The notes under the pieces are model-generated. The model saw only the letters and a list, made by a program, of their open reading frames with translations. It ran no database searches and was not told where the DNA came from. 64,000 nt of DNA from Acinetobacter sp. ANC 3832 (lineage in GTDB: Bacteria > Pseudomonadota > Gammaproteobacteria > Pseudomonadales > Moraxellaceae). The stretch covers positions 62,001-126,000 of the forward strand of contig NZ_NEGJ01000007.1 in the NCBI RefSeq assembly GCF_002135415.1. Direction: 5' to 3'. The number at the start of each line of letters is the position of its first letter. The stretch's first letter is position 1. Of the stretch, positions 35,328 through 44,926 are shown piece by piece. The position numbers and the translations under genes were made by a program.

Positions 35328-36785
35328 CTATACCTTACTTTTGACTTTTTTCAATTTCACTACTGAATCAGATTTCGTTACAACATCCGACGAATCTACT
35401 TGAGCAATCGAATTTGATTTTACAACAACAGCACTTTGCTGTGGTTCAATCACAGCACGTGATTTTTTAGCAACTTTGGATAGACTCAATTTGCTCTGTT
35501 GTTTCAGATTCGATTTAACTTTTGGCGCATTTACATGCTTTTGGGAGGTTGCAACAGCCATATCAGGTTTAGTCGCATGATAAGCTTGACTAAACTCAGC
35601 TGAATCTTGAAGCACTTGTTGATAATAATTATACGTATATTCAAGTAGCTTTGCTTTCCAATTTTTCGCTTTATCGGCAAAATTAATCAGATCATCAATG
35701 GAATCTGAACCCTGTCGCCCTGCGGATCGGAGTTGTGCATAAGCCATTAAACGTGCCATATAATGACAAGCATCTGTAAATTTATCAGGTTTACCTGCAC
35801 ATAGGCTAAAGTCCATTTTATCTTGCTCAGACTGTAAGGCTTTCACAATAAAATTGTCTTTTTTAAAACTAAACTGCGATAACCATGCAGGTGGCATATA
35901 TTCCATAAAAGACTGAACCGTAATCACTCTTTCAGCTTGATTTTTCCAACGTGGTTGTTCAATTTTTAAATACGGCGTTAGTGTTAAGGATGATACTTGA
36001 GCTTGTTTAACATCAATTAAATAAAAACTTTTTTCTTCAGCTTGATAGACCAAAAACACATAGCGTTTCAGTCCTATACTACCTGTTCCTGCAACACGAA
36101 TCGCGACATCTTGAATTTGATATTCATTTTCTTTTTTACTATTGGCATTCAAATACTGTGCGAAGCTCTGTAATAAATCTGCTTTTAATTTTTCATCTTG
36201 AATTGGAAAGTATTTTTTATGATCAATCGTTAAAATACGCTTATTTGCGCTGAGTAATTTTGAATGTGTATTTAAAAAAGTCAGATCATCACGTTCAGCC
36301 ACGATTTTAATATATTTTTTTAAGATTCCTTTAACCGTTTCTTTTTCTATGGAATATGCCTTGCCATTTTGTAAGGCTTGAAGATATTCATCACACAAGG
36401 TTTCAGTAATGGTTTTAAGCTGATCTTCTAAGATATTCAACTCTTTACCCGCCAAGTAAATACTACATAAAAAGCGAGACAGCTCCCAAGTTGGATGCGC
36501 CAATACAGCTTCATCAAAATCATTTAAATCAAAATAAACCACCCCATGATGACTACGATAAGAACCAAAATTTTCGATATGTAAATCACCACATACCCAT
36601 GTTTTTGTTGCATCTTTCCATGTTTGATTTTTTGCTAAATCTTCATAAAAAAGATGGCATGTTCCTCGAAAAAAGCGAAATGCACCACTTGCCATGAGCT
36701 TATATTTGGTTTGTACAAATTGTGGATCTCTATTCTGATTATATTGCATGACACGTTCATAAACATTGTGCATTTTGCTCTCCAC
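35328..36785 (-). CDS. DUF2252 family protein (kinase-like fold)
   Basis: 485 aa. The N-terminal 380 residues follow the DUF2252 pattern: YYLMASGAFRFFRGTCHLFY-like text, GDLHIENFG, VYFDLNDFDEA, and later RVAGTGSIGLKRYVFLV. The GDxHxxNFG and DxNDFD motifs resemble the catalytic loop and metal motif of aminoglycoside/choline-kinase-type phosphotransferases. That kinship is suggested by motif only. The C-terminal ~100 residues are low-complexity and basic (S/K/V-rich). It is coupled to the FKBP gene downstream by a 1-nt gap. Function unknown. Confidence 0.85.
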   Translation of the reverse strand: MESKMHNVYERVMQYNQNRDPQFVQTKYKLMASGAFRFFRGTCHLFYEDLAKNQTWKDATKTWVCGDLHIENFGSYRSHHGVVYFDLNDFDEAVLAHPTWELSRFLCSIYLAGKELNILEDQLKTITETLCDEYLQALQNGKAYSIEKETVKGILKKYIKIVAERDDLTFLNTHSKLLSANKRILTIDHKKYFPIQDEKLKADLLQSFAQYLNANSKKENEYQIQDVAIRVAGTGSIGLKRYVFLVYQAEEKSFYLIDVKQAQVSSLTLTPYLKIEQPRWKNQAERVITVQSFMEYMPPAWLSQFSFKKDNFIVKALQSEQDKMDFSLCAGKPDKFTDACHYMARLMAYAQLRSAGRQGSDSIDDLINFADKAKNWKAKLLEYTYNYYQQVLQDSAEFSQAYHATKPDMAVATSQKHVNAPKVKSNLKQQSKLSLSKVAKKSRAVIEPQQSAVVVKSNSIAQVDSSDVVTKSDSVVKLKKVKSKV

Positions 36786-36818
36786 TTTTCTTTTAATAAA
36801 CGTTATTTCAATTCAATT

Positions 36819-37442
36819 TTAAAAACTCAAATCTTTAATATCTGCATCACAGAGCAGATATTGCGTCAGCTTTTTATGATTCTGCGCCGATCCGATTAAA
36901 ACCCAACGCCCTGTGATTTGTTTTTCTGTTTTATTTTGTACACCACGTATAATTTTCATCGCATGTTGTTTAAAAATATCTTCGTATTTATCTAAAGTTT
37001 CTTGTTGATATTCACATGATATTCGATAGCTTCGTGCTTGATGAAACTCATCTATTTTTTCTTGAATATAAACCAAAAAAATCAGCACAATCAAAACCAA
37101 AAAAGTTCCAAATATACTTAAAAATTCATAACCTGCACCTGCTGCCATCCCTAATGCAGCCACCATCCAAATAGTGGTTGCTGTAGTAATCCCAGAGATT
37201 CGATTGTCATCTTTAAAGATAACACCTGCGCCCAAAAAGCCAAGACCCGTTAAAATATTAGCAGCCAAACGATCTGGGTTGTCTACGCCAATTTTGATGG
37301 ATAAAATGGTGAATAAACAAGAAGCCAAACTGACCATAATCATGGTACGTAAACCCGCAGATTTACTTCGGTATTCTCGCTCAGTACCAATGATGGCACC
37401 AATTGCCAATGCCATCAGCAGATGATAAATATCTGGGTTCAT
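36819..37442 (-). CDS. MgtC/SapB-family membrane protein
   Basis: 207 aa. The N-terminal half has about five transmembrane helices with the family core IGTEREYRSKSAGLRTMIMVSLASCLFTI and ANILTGLGFLGAGVIFKD, then GITTATTIWMVAALGMAAGAGY. The C-terminal tail is a short soluble domain of about 70 residues. Family members are inner-membrane proteins linked to growth at low Mg2+ or inside host cells; in many bacteria the role is unsettled. It lies just upstream of DUF2252 on the same strand (33-bp gap), so co-transcription is likely. Confidence 0.92.
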   Translation of the reverse strand: MNPDIYHLLMALAIGAIIGTEREYRSKSAGLRTMIMVSLASCLFTILSIKIGVDNPDRLAANILTGLGFLGAGVIFKDDNRISGITTATTIWMVAALGMAAGAGYEFLSIFGTFLVLIVLIFLVYIQEKIDEFHQARSYRISCEYQQETLDKYEDIFKQHAMKIIRGVQNKTEKQITGRWVLIGSAQNHKKLTQYLLCDADIKDLSF

Positions 37443-37540
37443 TTTTTTTATTCATCTGTCATTGTTGTTTTATAGATATACGTAAATTAAGGCAAAAGAT
37501 GCAAGCGATTTAGCCTGCATCTTGCTTAATTATTGAAGAC

Positions 37541-38071
37541 TTATTGTAACTGTGTCCATTCAATTTCAGCCTGAGCTTTATCGCCAATTAATGTCCATTC
37601 ACCATCCATAACATTCAACTGTAACTGCATGGTGCGCTCACATAATTGTTGAATCGCTTCCGTGGTTTTTTCAGACAATTGCCAAACTTGGACATTTTTC
37701 AAGGTTTTAAGTTTTGAACTGCGTTTATACCATTCTGCAACGGCTGAACCATAAGTAATAACAGCCACTTCTTTGCAACGTGCAGCAGCTTTTTTGACTT
37801 TATCTTCATCAGGCAAACCGACTTCAATCCATTTAACCAATTGACCTGTTAAATCTTTTTCCCACAACGCGGGTTCATCAGTTTCAAATAAGTCTTTGGT
37901 AAATTCTAAATGCTCATTAGCAAAACGAGCATAGGCCAAAACACGAACCATTAAACGTTCAATGGTTTCAGATGGATGTTGCGCCATGGTAAATTGATAA
38001 TCACCATATTGATGGACATCCATATTGGCAATATTCAAATCTGCTTTATAAATTGTTGCTTTTAACGCCAT
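37541..38071 (-). CDS. yaeQ: YaeQ family protein
   Basis: 176 aa, soluble and cytosolic. It begins MALKATIYKADLNIANMD, followed by LAQHPSETxERLMVRVLAYA-type text (here MAQHPSETIERLMVRVLAYARFA) and the nuclease-like DEPALWEKDLTGQLVKWIEVGLPDEDKVKKAA. YaeQ has a PD-(D/E)xK-like fold; the acidic W-EVG-P and preceding aspartate fit. In E. coli it was once linked to RfaH suppression, but the cellular role is not settled. Single gene with 84 bp to the CobW-type gene upstream. Confidence 0.93.
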   Translation of the reverse strand: MALKATIYKADLNIANMDVHQYGDYQFTMAQHPSETIERLMVRVLAYARFANEHLEFTKDLFETDEPALWEKDLTGQLVKWIEVGLPDEDKVKKAAARCKEVAVITYGSAVAEWYKRSSKLKTLKNVQVWQLSEKTTEAIQQLCERTMQLQLNVMDGEWTLIGDKAQAEIEWTQLQ

Positions 38072-38155
38072 GTTGAATCCAAATCTGTAATACCCAAATA
38101 TGGCGCTCAGTCTATAAGATTTTGCTGATGATTTCTGAACTTATTCAACAATAGT

Positions 38156-39157
38156 TTAGCCTGCTTCAATTCGACATTTCAGCAATTCAGCTTCAAAACT
38201 TTCCCAATCACGAACATGTTGGCTAATAATTTCAATGCGATTATCAATATTTTCTTCGCCAGATTTATAGTTTAATTGCTCAGGGTTGAAATTAAACGTC
38301 ATCCAACCTTGATCTGTATTGAATATACCTTTTATACGCAACCAATCTTTTTGCTCACATAACAGATCTAATAAATCATAAAAATTGAACTGCCAACGCT
38401 TTGAAAATTTCCAACCGGCTACCGTAAAACCTTGAGCCGTTTCAACATAGTGATAAGGCAACTGCTTAATTACAGGTAAAGGTTCATTGACAGAGAATTG
38501 CTTTTGAATTTGGATCAAAGGCTGAACTTTGCGTTGAATTCCAATATAAGGTAAATCGACGTGTTCAAATTGAATATTGCACCGCTCTGTTTTAATCCAT
38601 GTGGGTATATAAGCTAAATATTCATCCTTTAACTTAATCAGTGCTGTTTCATCTACATCTTGCATGGCATCAGCATGTGAAATCACGACGATTTGTGCTG
38701 CTTTCAACTGATCTTGATATAGATTTTGCTTGGTCCACTCGCCATCATGTAATCGTGAACCATCCACAACCGTGATCAATGCACACATCTCAATCAAACT
38801 CTGCCAATGGGGTTCAGTCAATTGTTCTAATAATTGTGCAGGATGCCCAAGCCCTGTCGGTTCTATAAATAAACGATCAGGTTTAGTTTCATTAATAAGC
38901 CGTGATAAAGCAATTTGCATAGGGAGTTGACTGGTACAACATAAACATCCACCCAACAATTCTTTAACTTCATAACCTTCTTGCTGTGGCAATAATTGCT
39001 GATCTACACCAATCTGACCAAACTCATTCATTAATACAGCCCAAGTTTCACCTTCAGGCTTTTGGGATAATAAATGCTGCAATAACGTGGTTTTTCCTGC
39101 ACCTAGAAAACCTGAAATAATATGTGTTTTCACTGCTTTCTGATTTAGAATTTTCAA
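38156..39157 (-). CDS. CobW/COG0523 G3E-family GTPase
   Basis: GTP-dependent metal chaperone family, 333 aa. The Walker A motif is SGFLGAGKTTLL (residues 15-26), the family metal motif is GGCLCCT (the CxCC), and IEPTGLGHP and a VVISHADAM-type nucleotide motif (N/TKxD variant) follow. The C-terminal domain (about 220-330) is the CobW-C type. Many COG0523 members move zinc under Zur control. A Zur-like half palindrome lies about 195 bp upstream (39353-39365), separated by a dispersed repeat. The metal cargo is not certain from sequence. Confidence 0.9.
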   Translation of the reverse strand: MKILNQKAVKTHIISGFLGAGKTTLLQHLLSQKPEGETWAVLMNEFGQIGVDQQLLPQQEGYEVKELLGGCLCCTSQLPMQIALSRLINETKPDRLFIEPTGLGHPAQLLEQLTEPHWQSLIEMCALITVVDGSRLHDGEWTKQNLYQDQLKAAQIVVISHADAMQDVDETALIKLKDEYLAYIPTWIKTERCNIQFEHVDLPYIGIQRKVQPLIQIQKQFSVNEPLPVIKQLPYHYVETAQGFTVAGWKFSKRWQFNFYDLLDLLCEQKDWLRIKGIFNTDQGWMTFNFNPEQLNYKSGEENIDNRIEIISQHVRDWESFEAELLKCRIEAG

Positions 39158-39212
39158 ATCAATTCACTCTATTCAAAATAAGTTCAAACCAAACTCAAGA
39201 TCATTAAATTCC

Positions 39213-39285
39213 TTGCATAAAACCTTTGATTTATCTTTAAAGGAGAGAAATGTAAAGGCTATGACGTTATGCAAAATACCTATTT
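39213..39285 (+). repeat. Dispersed hairpin-plus-tail element bounded by TTGCATAA / TTATGCAA
   Basis: 8-bp inverted repeats TTGCATAA (39213-39220) and TTATGCAA (39267-39274), with an internal CCTTTGAT..TTAAAGG hairpin and the GTAAAGGCTATGACG block. Compare the element at 20765-20794 (AAAGAGGTCGTGAATAC then TTATGTAAGATAT). Confidence 0.55.
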
Positions 39286-39352
39286 TCATCAGCAATGATG
39301 ATTTTCAAAGTCAATTGAGAGATGATTTAAGCATGCTGTATGAATTTATATT

Positions 39353-39365
39353 GATATATTATAAC
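39353..39365. promoter_or_regulatory. Zur-like sequence
   Basis: GATATATTATAAC matches 12 of 13 positions of the Zur core GTTATANTATAAC. It is the best candidate zinc-regulated site for the CobW-type gene but lies about 195 bp before its start, with the repeat in between. In AT-rich DNA a chance match is possible. Confidence 0.3.
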
Positions 39366-39796
39366 ACTGTTATACGCACACTATCTTCTCCTCAATCTTG
39401 ATTAAAAATTTGCTGACCCTATAAAAATAGCCCTTTTGATCTGTTTTTTTAATATTTTATAAAATAATCATCGGAAATTTAAATTACAAAGATGGAGAAG
39501 ACTGCGACTTTTTGTAATTGCTTGGTAAGTATCTTGTTCATTTTTCGGTTACATCGACATAATTACATACATTTTATCTAGCAAATTGATGTCCTTTCTT
39601 AACAGAATTATTACATTTAGTGCTTGTTTGTCTTTTTAACGTAAAGCGTACTGTTTCGCTTTGTTGATAAGGTTGCCGAATATACCTTCTGCCCGTAGGA
39701 TGATTTTCGTCCCTTGTGATTGAGTGATTTTCAAATTCACTTAGATACTGAAATGAACAAGCGGTTAATTTATTAAATGAAAGAAGGATGCCACAC

Positions 39797-40039
39797 ATGA
39801 AACTTTTCAACACGCTTTTAGCAACAACTTTTGCTCTTACTGCTGCAACTGCTACTTTCGCTGCAACACAACAACCAGCTGATGAAGCTGAAAAAGTGGT
39901 TGTTTCAACTCAAGAACAACCAGGTGATGCAGCAACAGATAATTCTGCCGCAGCTCAACCACAAGCTGGTCAACCAACCACTGAAAGTGCTGCAGAAGGT
40001 TCATCAAGCAGCCCTGTAACAACTCAACCGAATCAATAA
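39797..40039 (+). CDS. Small secreted low-complexity protein
   Basis: 80 aa from the ATG chosen for its AAGGA ribosome-binding site 9 bp upstream; an in-frame ATG 9 bp earlier lacks good spacing. The signal peptide KLFNTLLATTFALTAATATFA is clear. The mature part is made of A, Q, S, T, P, E and G, ending SSSSPVTTQPNQ, without cysteines or aromatic residues, so it is probably unfolded in the periplasm or on the surface. I do not recognise a family. A strong terminator follows 100 bp later. Confidence 0.75.
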   Translation: MKLFNTLLATTFALTAATATFAATQQPADEAEKVVVSTQEQPGDAATDNSAAAQPQAGQPTTESAAEGSSSSPVTTQPNQ

Positions 40040-40544
40040 AATCATGATTCAAAGACTTTAGAGGATTTGAATTTAAGCACTAAACATAGGTGTCGATTAA
40101 GAGACTGTAATTTAAGCTGAATCAAGTAAAGTACAAACTCAAAAAGACCAAGTCATGCTACGACTTGGTCTTTTTTATGGTTTAGCTTTTTTATAATTTA
40201 GTCTTCTTTATAGTTTAGAGCTAAATCATATGAGTTAAAATTTATAGCCTTTTATTACAAAAAATTTAATACTTATATCTAAAAACAATCACTGTAAACC
40301 ATCTAAGATCTTAATCATCTAAAAAAAACTGCATCCAAATGCTCATTGGTTTAAGAGTGATAGTTAAAAACAATGATTAAGTCACCTTAGTATATATATG
40401 ATTAATTAATTTATTAAATAAAATCATTATATTAACCCAAAAAACTATATTTTTGATTTAAAAAAACATACGAGTTATCAACTATCGCATAGCTTGGATT
40501 AGATGCTTTTTTCAGTCATAAATATATCCATATTGTATGGTTGA
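40040..40544. other. 505-bp spacer before the MhpA-like gene
   Basis: Apart from the terminator at 40141-40176, I see only AT-rich sequence with no ORF or conserved motif. Confidence 0.5.
40141..40176 (+). terminator. Rho-independent terminator of the small secreted protein
   Basis: AAAAAGACCAAGTC - ATGCTAC - GACTTGGTCTTTTTT, a 13-bp stem with A/T tracts; about 100 bp past the stop. Confidence 0.85.
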
Positions 40545-42170
40545 ATGGATATCGCTGTGAATTCAAATAAGCTTGATGTTACGACAGATGTGGCTATTTT
40601 AGGTGCTGGCCCTGTGGGTCTAACCATTGCAAACTATTTAAGTAAACAAGGTGTCAAAGTCACCATTATTGAACAACTGGATAGTTTGATTGATTACCCA
40701 CGTGCAATTGGAATTGATGATGAATCATTACGTACCATTCAATCACTCGGTTTAGTCGACAAAGTACTTCCACATACAACACCCAACCATGCAATGCGAT
40801 TCCTTACGCCTAAAGGTCGTTGTTTTGCAGATATTCAACCATTAACCCGTGAATTTGGTTTTTCACGTCGTAATGCTTTTATTCAGCCACAAGTCGACAA
40901 TGTACTACTCCAAGGTTTGAAGGCATACGATCAAACACAGATTTTATTCTCACGTCAGTTAAATGAATTCACGCAAGATACCAATGGCGTTACGCTGAAA
41001 ATCCAAGCCAAAAACCAAAAACAAGAAGAAGTGATTCATGCACAATATTTAATTGCCTGCGATGGTGGTAACTCTGTTATCCGTCGTAATTTAAATATTG
41101 CCTTTGATGGTGAAACTGCGCCAAATCAATGGATCGTGATTGATCTTGAAAATGATCCATTAGCAACACCACATATTTATTTATGCTGTGACCCTGTTCG
41201 TCCATACGTTTCGGCTGCCCTTCCACATGGTATTCGTCGTTTTGAATTTATGGTGATGCCAGGTGAAACTCAGGAAGAATTAAGTAAACCTGAAAACATT
41301 AACAAACTATTGGCAAAAGTTTTACCCAATACCGATGGAATTGAAGTGATTCGTCAGCGTGTTTATACCCACAATGCGCGTATTGCTGACAAATTCCGCG
41401 TAGACCGTATTTTACTTGCAGGTGATGCAGCGCACATCATGCCAGTATGGCAAGGTCAGGGCTATAACAGCGGTATGCGTGATGCCTTTAATCTTGCATG
41501 GAAAATGGCGCTCGTTGTTCAAGGTAAAGCGGCACCTGAGTTATTGGATTCTTATCAAATTGAACGTAAAGATCATGCTAAAGCCATGATTGATCTTTCT
41601 GTAATGGCAGGTCATGTACTTGCACCACCGAAAAAATGGCAAGGTTTTGTCCGTGATGGTATTGCTTATGCTTTGAATTACATCAAACCGATTAAGCAAT
41701 ATTTATTGGAAATGCGTTTTAAACCAATGCCTAAATATAATGACGGCGCATTGCTTGCAGATGGTCAGAAAGACTCACCAGTCGGTAAGATGTTTATCCA
41801 ACCGCATGTTCAACTTGAAAATGGTCAAACGGTTTTATTGGATGATGTCATTGGCAATGATTTTGCGATTATTGCTTGGGGTGTAGATCCGAAATGGGGT
41901 CTGAATGAAGCTAATATGAAGCAATGGCAATCGTTAGGCGTGAAATTTATTCAAGTGCTCCCTGCGGTTCAATTGGGCAATGAAAAGCGCCAAAAATTTG
42001 ACGGTGTAATTACCATTGGTGACATGGGTACAGAAATTCGTTCATGGTTTGGTAAAACAGATCAATCTATGGTGATTTTGCGTCCTGACCGTTTTGTTGC
42101 AGCATTGGCTATTCCACAAACAATGAATAGTGTGAGTCAGCAATTGTTCCGTAAATTACACACTCAATAA
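40545..42170 (+). CDS. FAD monooxygenase, 3-(3-hydroxyphenyl)propionate hydroxylase (MhpA)-like
   Basis: Group A aromatic hydroxylase that would add oxygen to a phenolic acid using NAD(P)H and FAD. 541 aa, with the N-terminal FAD motif [17 protein letters not shown] (GxGxxG, residues 15-31), the central [10 protein letters not shown] (DG motif), and [34 protein letters not shown] (GD motif). The C-terminal thioredoxin-like part is shorter than in phenol hydroxylase. Length and spacing fit MhpA (554 aa in E. coli). It is not in an mhp operon: no MhpB-F follow. The exact substrate is therefore open. Confidence 0.88.
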   Translation: MDIAVNSNKLDVTTDVAILGAGPVGLTIANYLSKQGVKVTIIEQLDSLIDYPRAIGIDDESLRTIQSLGLVDKVLPHTTPNHAMRFLTPKGRCFADIQPLTREFGFSRRNAFIQPQVDNVLLQGLKAYDQTQILFSRQLNEFTQDTNGVTLKIQAKNQKQEEVIHAQYLIACDGGNSVIRRNLNIAFDGETAPNQWIVIDLENDPLATPHIYLCCDPVRPYVSAALPHGIRRFEFMVMPGETQEELSKPENINKLLAKVLPNTDGIEVIRQRVYTHNARIADKFRVDRILLAGDAAHIMPVWQGQGYNSGMRDAFNLAWKMALVVQGKAAPELLDSYQIERKDHAKAMIDLSVMAGHVLAPPKKWQGFVRDGIAYALNYIKPIKQYLLEMRFKPMPKYNDGALLADGQKDSPVGKMFIQPHVQLENGQTVLLDDVIGNDFAIIAWGVDPKWGLNEANMKQWQSLGVKFIQVLPAVQLGNEKRQKFDGVITIGDMGTEIRSWFGKTDQSMVILRPDRFVAALAIPQTMNSVSQQLFRKLHTQ

Positions 42171-42182
42171 ATTTTGCAAAAT

Positions 42183-42208
42183 AAAAACCACGCTTCGGCG
42201 TGGTTTTT
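42183..42208 (+). terminator. Rho-independent terminator of the MhpA-like gene
   Basis: AAAACCACGC - TTCG - GCGTGGTTTTT, a perfect stem with a UUCG tetraloop, 13 bp past the stop. Confidence 0.9.
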
Positions 42209-42442
42209 ATTTTATTTTTATGAGAATAATAGAACACAATCAAAGTTGCACATCATTTATAAAACAAACAAATTAGACTTATCTGACAGCATAAAGCTCC
42301 CATATGAACCTTGACTAATTTTGATCAAATAATAAGATTTAAAGGTTTCAAAAGAATGATTTATTGATTCAAAAATAAGTAAATTTGATAGGGAATTAAA
42401 AATAGAATTTAAAACTATTTTTTCATTTAATGAGGAAAGTAC

Positions 42443-43126
42443 ATGGCTAAAATCGTATTACATCAATGGGAAATATCACCTTTTTGTCAGAAAGTCGCAC
42501 GCATGTTACGTTTTAAGGGACTAGACTTTGAAACCGTTAATTACAATGGAATATTGGGCGCAAAAGTACCCACTTTAACTAAAGTTGGGAAAGTTCCTGT
42601 TTTAGACATTAATGGCAAACGTATTCAAGACAGTACTCGTATTGCGCGTTATTTAGATGAAGCATACCCTGATTTAGCAAAGCTCTATCCCGTTCATCCC
42701 TTAGAAAAAGTCTATGCAGAATTATGGGAAGATTGGGCAGATGAACTGCTCTATTTCTATGAAATTCATTTCCGTATAAATGATGTAAAAGCACTTGCGG
42801 CAGCAGTTAAAATTGCCTCTGAAGGCAGACCCGTTCATGAAGCAGTTATCATGAAACCGCTTTTAAAAGCTGGGTTAAATATGCAATTAAAAATGCAAGG
42901 CTTAGGTCGTATGAATAAAGAATCGATCGAACAAGAATTCAAATTACATTTAAATCGAATTGCATTGGTTTTGGAACAAAATAATTGGTTAGTCGGTCAT
43001 CAACAAAGCATTGCCGATATTGCTGTTGGCTCTCAATTACTTGAAATTATTCGTACCAATGATAAGTTTAGTGCAGAAATTCTGAGTCATTCAAGTATTG
43101 CGAATTGGATTGACCGAGTGAAGTAA
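42443..43126 (+). CDS. Glutathione S-transferase family protein
   Basis: 227 aa, cytosolic. The N-terminal thioredoxin fold has WEISPFCQKVARMLRF (SPFC active-site context), VGKVPVLDINGKRIQDSTRIARYLDEAYP (cis-Pro and the D-S glutathione-contact motif), and the C-terminal part is helical. The strong ribosome-binding site GAGGAAAG lies 8 bp before the ATG. It follows the MhpA-like gene 270 bp downstream, so the two may share an aromatic or stress role but do not form a tight operon. The substrate is unknown. Confidence 0.9.
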   Translation: MAKIVLHQWEISPFCQKVARMLRFKGLDFETVNYNGILGAKVPTLTKVGKVPVLDINGKRIQDSTRIARYLDEAYPDLAKLYPVHPLEKVYAELWEDWADELLYFYEIHFRINDVKALAAAVKIASEGRPVHEAVIMKPLLKAGLNMQLKMQGLGRMNKESIEQEFKLHLNRIALVLEQNNWLVGHQQSIADIAVGSQLLEIIRTNDKFSAEILSHSSIANWIDRVK

Positions 43127-43254
43127 ACTACTTGATTAATAAAAGTTAAAATTACTAAAACATTAAGATCGATTAATCATAAGTGATACTTTTCTAGAAT
43201 GAGAACGTCATATACCCAAAATAGAAGCCACACTATTGTATGGCTTTTATGACT

Positions 43255-43872
43255 TCACAAAACTGACACAGCTTGAATCCATGCAATATCTTTCACAGCA
43301 TCACGTTGTTGAATCATTTGAATAAATGGCTTAAATTCATCTAAATAAGGCACAATTTTAAAAGAGATCGCAAAGATTAACCAATACGCCAAAAATAAAT
43401 CGGCAGCAGAAATTTTATCACCCAATAAATATGGTTTTGCCTGACTCAACCCTTGCTTGATAAATCCAAAAACCGTTTCTTCGTCACCAAAACCCAAACT
43501 ACGTTTTTTCTCAGCAATCTGCTCTGATGGAATATTCAACATTTTCATGTCCATATATTCAGTCAATGGTCCATGACAAAAGAACAGCCATTTAAAATAT
43601 TCACCACGCTTTGGATCATTCAATGCAGGCGCAAAGCCTTGATCAATAAATTTATCTGCAAGATAAGCAAAAATAGCAGGCGTTTCTGTAATCACAGCAT
43701 CACCATCCACCAAACACGGAACTTTCCCCATTGGATTAATGTTTAAATATTCTGTCGTTTTTAATTGGTCATATGCCATCTGAACCAATTCGACCTGATT
43801 TTCTATATTAAGTTCTTTGAGCAAAGGAATAATCGTGTTTCCACGTGAGTGCATATTGGTATAAAGCTTCAT
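43255..43872 (-). CDS. Glutathione S-transferase family protein
   Basis: 205 aa from the chosen start (MKLYTNMHSRGNT); two in-frame ATGs lie just upstream. The N-terminal thioredoxin fold has SRGNTIIPLLKELN, MGKVPCLVDGDAVITETPAIFAYLADKF with the cis-Pro loop and the ETP glutathione contact. The helical C-terminal domain ends AWIQAV. It is convergent with the other GST gene (129 bp between stops). The two are only distant paralogues, so they are not a recent duplication. Confidence 0.88.
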   Translation of the reverse strand: MKLYTNMHSRGNTIIPLLKELNIENQVELVQMAYDQLKTTEYLNINPMGKVPCLVDGDAVITETPAIFAYLADKFIDQGFAPALNDPKRGEYFKWLFFCHGPLTEYMDMKMLNIPSEQIAEKKRSLGFGDEETVFGFIKQGLSQAKPYLLGDKISAADLFLAYWLIFAISFKIVPYLDEFKPFIQMIQQRDAVKDIAWIQAVSVL

Positions 43873-44113
43873 CATTTTTATAACAGCCATTTTTATCATT
43901 TTCGATGTGATTATAGAGAAGAAATTAAAATGACCTCGTTGGCTTTATGTGAAATAGACCGCTTGCATAAGAACGCACAAACGTTTTATTTTTTCTTCTA
44001 TAAAGAGAAATAATACAGTGCTATATAAGAAACCTAATATCGCTGTATTTTCTAATCTTCTTGGATGGCATTACACCACCCAAAAATAGAAATAGAAATT
44101 TCAATCCATTCGT

Positions 44114-44845
44114 TTAATGAATTGAAATTTCATAATTAAAATTTTCAGCAAAGCCAAATGACTCACGATACTCTATAGCTGTACCTTCAATACTTTTTGC
44201 AATACGGCATACTTTAACAAGCGGATCGGTTATTTTATTCTGTAAATATTGATCTTGAATATTGGTTTCAAAAGACAATTGTTCAACTGCTGATGAAACA
44301 AATTGACCACATTGCTGATAATAAAATGGATAAAGTAAATTGCCAAAGTTTTTAATCGCAACGTCTTTTAAACTTAAAAACAAAGATTCAGGCAACCAAA
44401 TTTTTTCACTTAAAACAACAACATCTTCATTTTTTCGAACGCGTTCGATATGAATAAGCTTATCCGTTTCAGAAAGATTCAGTTTTGCATTAATTTCAGG
44501 GATCGCATGAACAACTGACAACTTTTTAACATCACCGATTGGTTGAACATCATTGCCCTGCTTATTACGTAATCTAAAAAAACGCATTAAAGATGAGTCA
44601 AAATTAGGTTGCTTTAAAAAAGTTCCTTTACCTTGTTGTTTAATCAGTAAGCCATCCTCAACAAGGCATTCAACCGCCTTTCTGACAGTGCCCACTGAAA
44701 CACTATACATGCTTGCCAATTCCAGCTCTGTAGGAATAGGCTTCTCGATCGTCCATTTAGACTTGATCAGTAATTTTTGAATTTGCCAGCGAACTTGCTC
44801 GTATCGTGGCACTTTAAAATTTTTAAATGCATCATCATCAAGCAT
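44114..44845 (-). CDS. GntR-family regulator (HutC/UTRA subfamily)
   Basis: 243 aa from the chosen ATG (MLDDDAF); an upstream in-frame ATG adds 14 unlikely residues. The N-terminal winged helix is PTELELASMYSVSVGTVRKAVECLVEDGLLIKQQGKGTFL, the GntR pattern. The UTRA-type C-terminal domain (about 95-240) holds the HIERVRKNEDVVVLSEKIWLPESLF block. It faces a MatC-like transporter gene across about 130 bp that contains a perfect AT palindrome, so it most likely represses that operon until an organic-acid signal binds. Confidence 0.92.
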   Translation of the reverse strand: MLDDDAFKNFKVPRYEQVRWQIQKLLIKSKWTIEKPIPTELELASMYSVSVGTVRKAVECLVEDGLLIKQQGKGTFLKQPNFDSSLMRFFRLRNKQGNDVQPIGDVKKLSVVHAIPEINAKLNLSETDKLIHIERVRKNEDVVVLSEKIWLPESLFLSLKDVAIKNFGNLLYPFYYQQCGQFVSSAVEQLSFETNIQDQYLQNKITDPLVKVCRIAKSIEGTAIEYRESFGFAENFNYEISIH

Positions 44846-44910
44846 TTGCAGTACTAGTACACAATTTAGATTTGACAATTCTAGCACGTAAAGATGTAAT
44901 ATAGAAAACC

Positions 44911-44926
44911 AAACATATATATGTTT
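44911..44926. promoter_or_regulatory. Palindromic operator between gntR and the MatC-like gene
   Basis: AAACATATATATGTTT, a perfect 16-bp palindrome, followed by two direct TATATGTT repeats to about 44940. It sits 46 bp before the transporter ATG and 66 bp from the regulator ATG, the usual place for a GntR site. Confidence 0.6.

Larger units (their letters stand above)
39158..39796. other. 639-bp spacer with a repeat element
   Basis: Contains the TTGCATAA..TTATGCAA element (39213-39274 and tail) and a Zur-like sequence (39353-39365). The remainder, to the small secreted protein, is AT-rich with one weak hairpin (AAAGCG..CGCTTT near 39640). I see no supported gene. Confidence 0.5.

Noticed and set aside
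39213..39401. 62-codon plus-strand ORF
   Set aside because: It starts inside the TTGCATAA element and crosses it; no ribosome-binding site.
39574..39813. 79-codon minus-strand ORF
   Set aside because: It runs into the start of the small secreted protein on the other strand and lacks a ribosome-binding site; its protein does not look structured.
39852..40052. 66-codon minus-strand ORF rich in L, Q and V
   Set aside because: Shadow of the low-complexity small secreted protein on the other strand.
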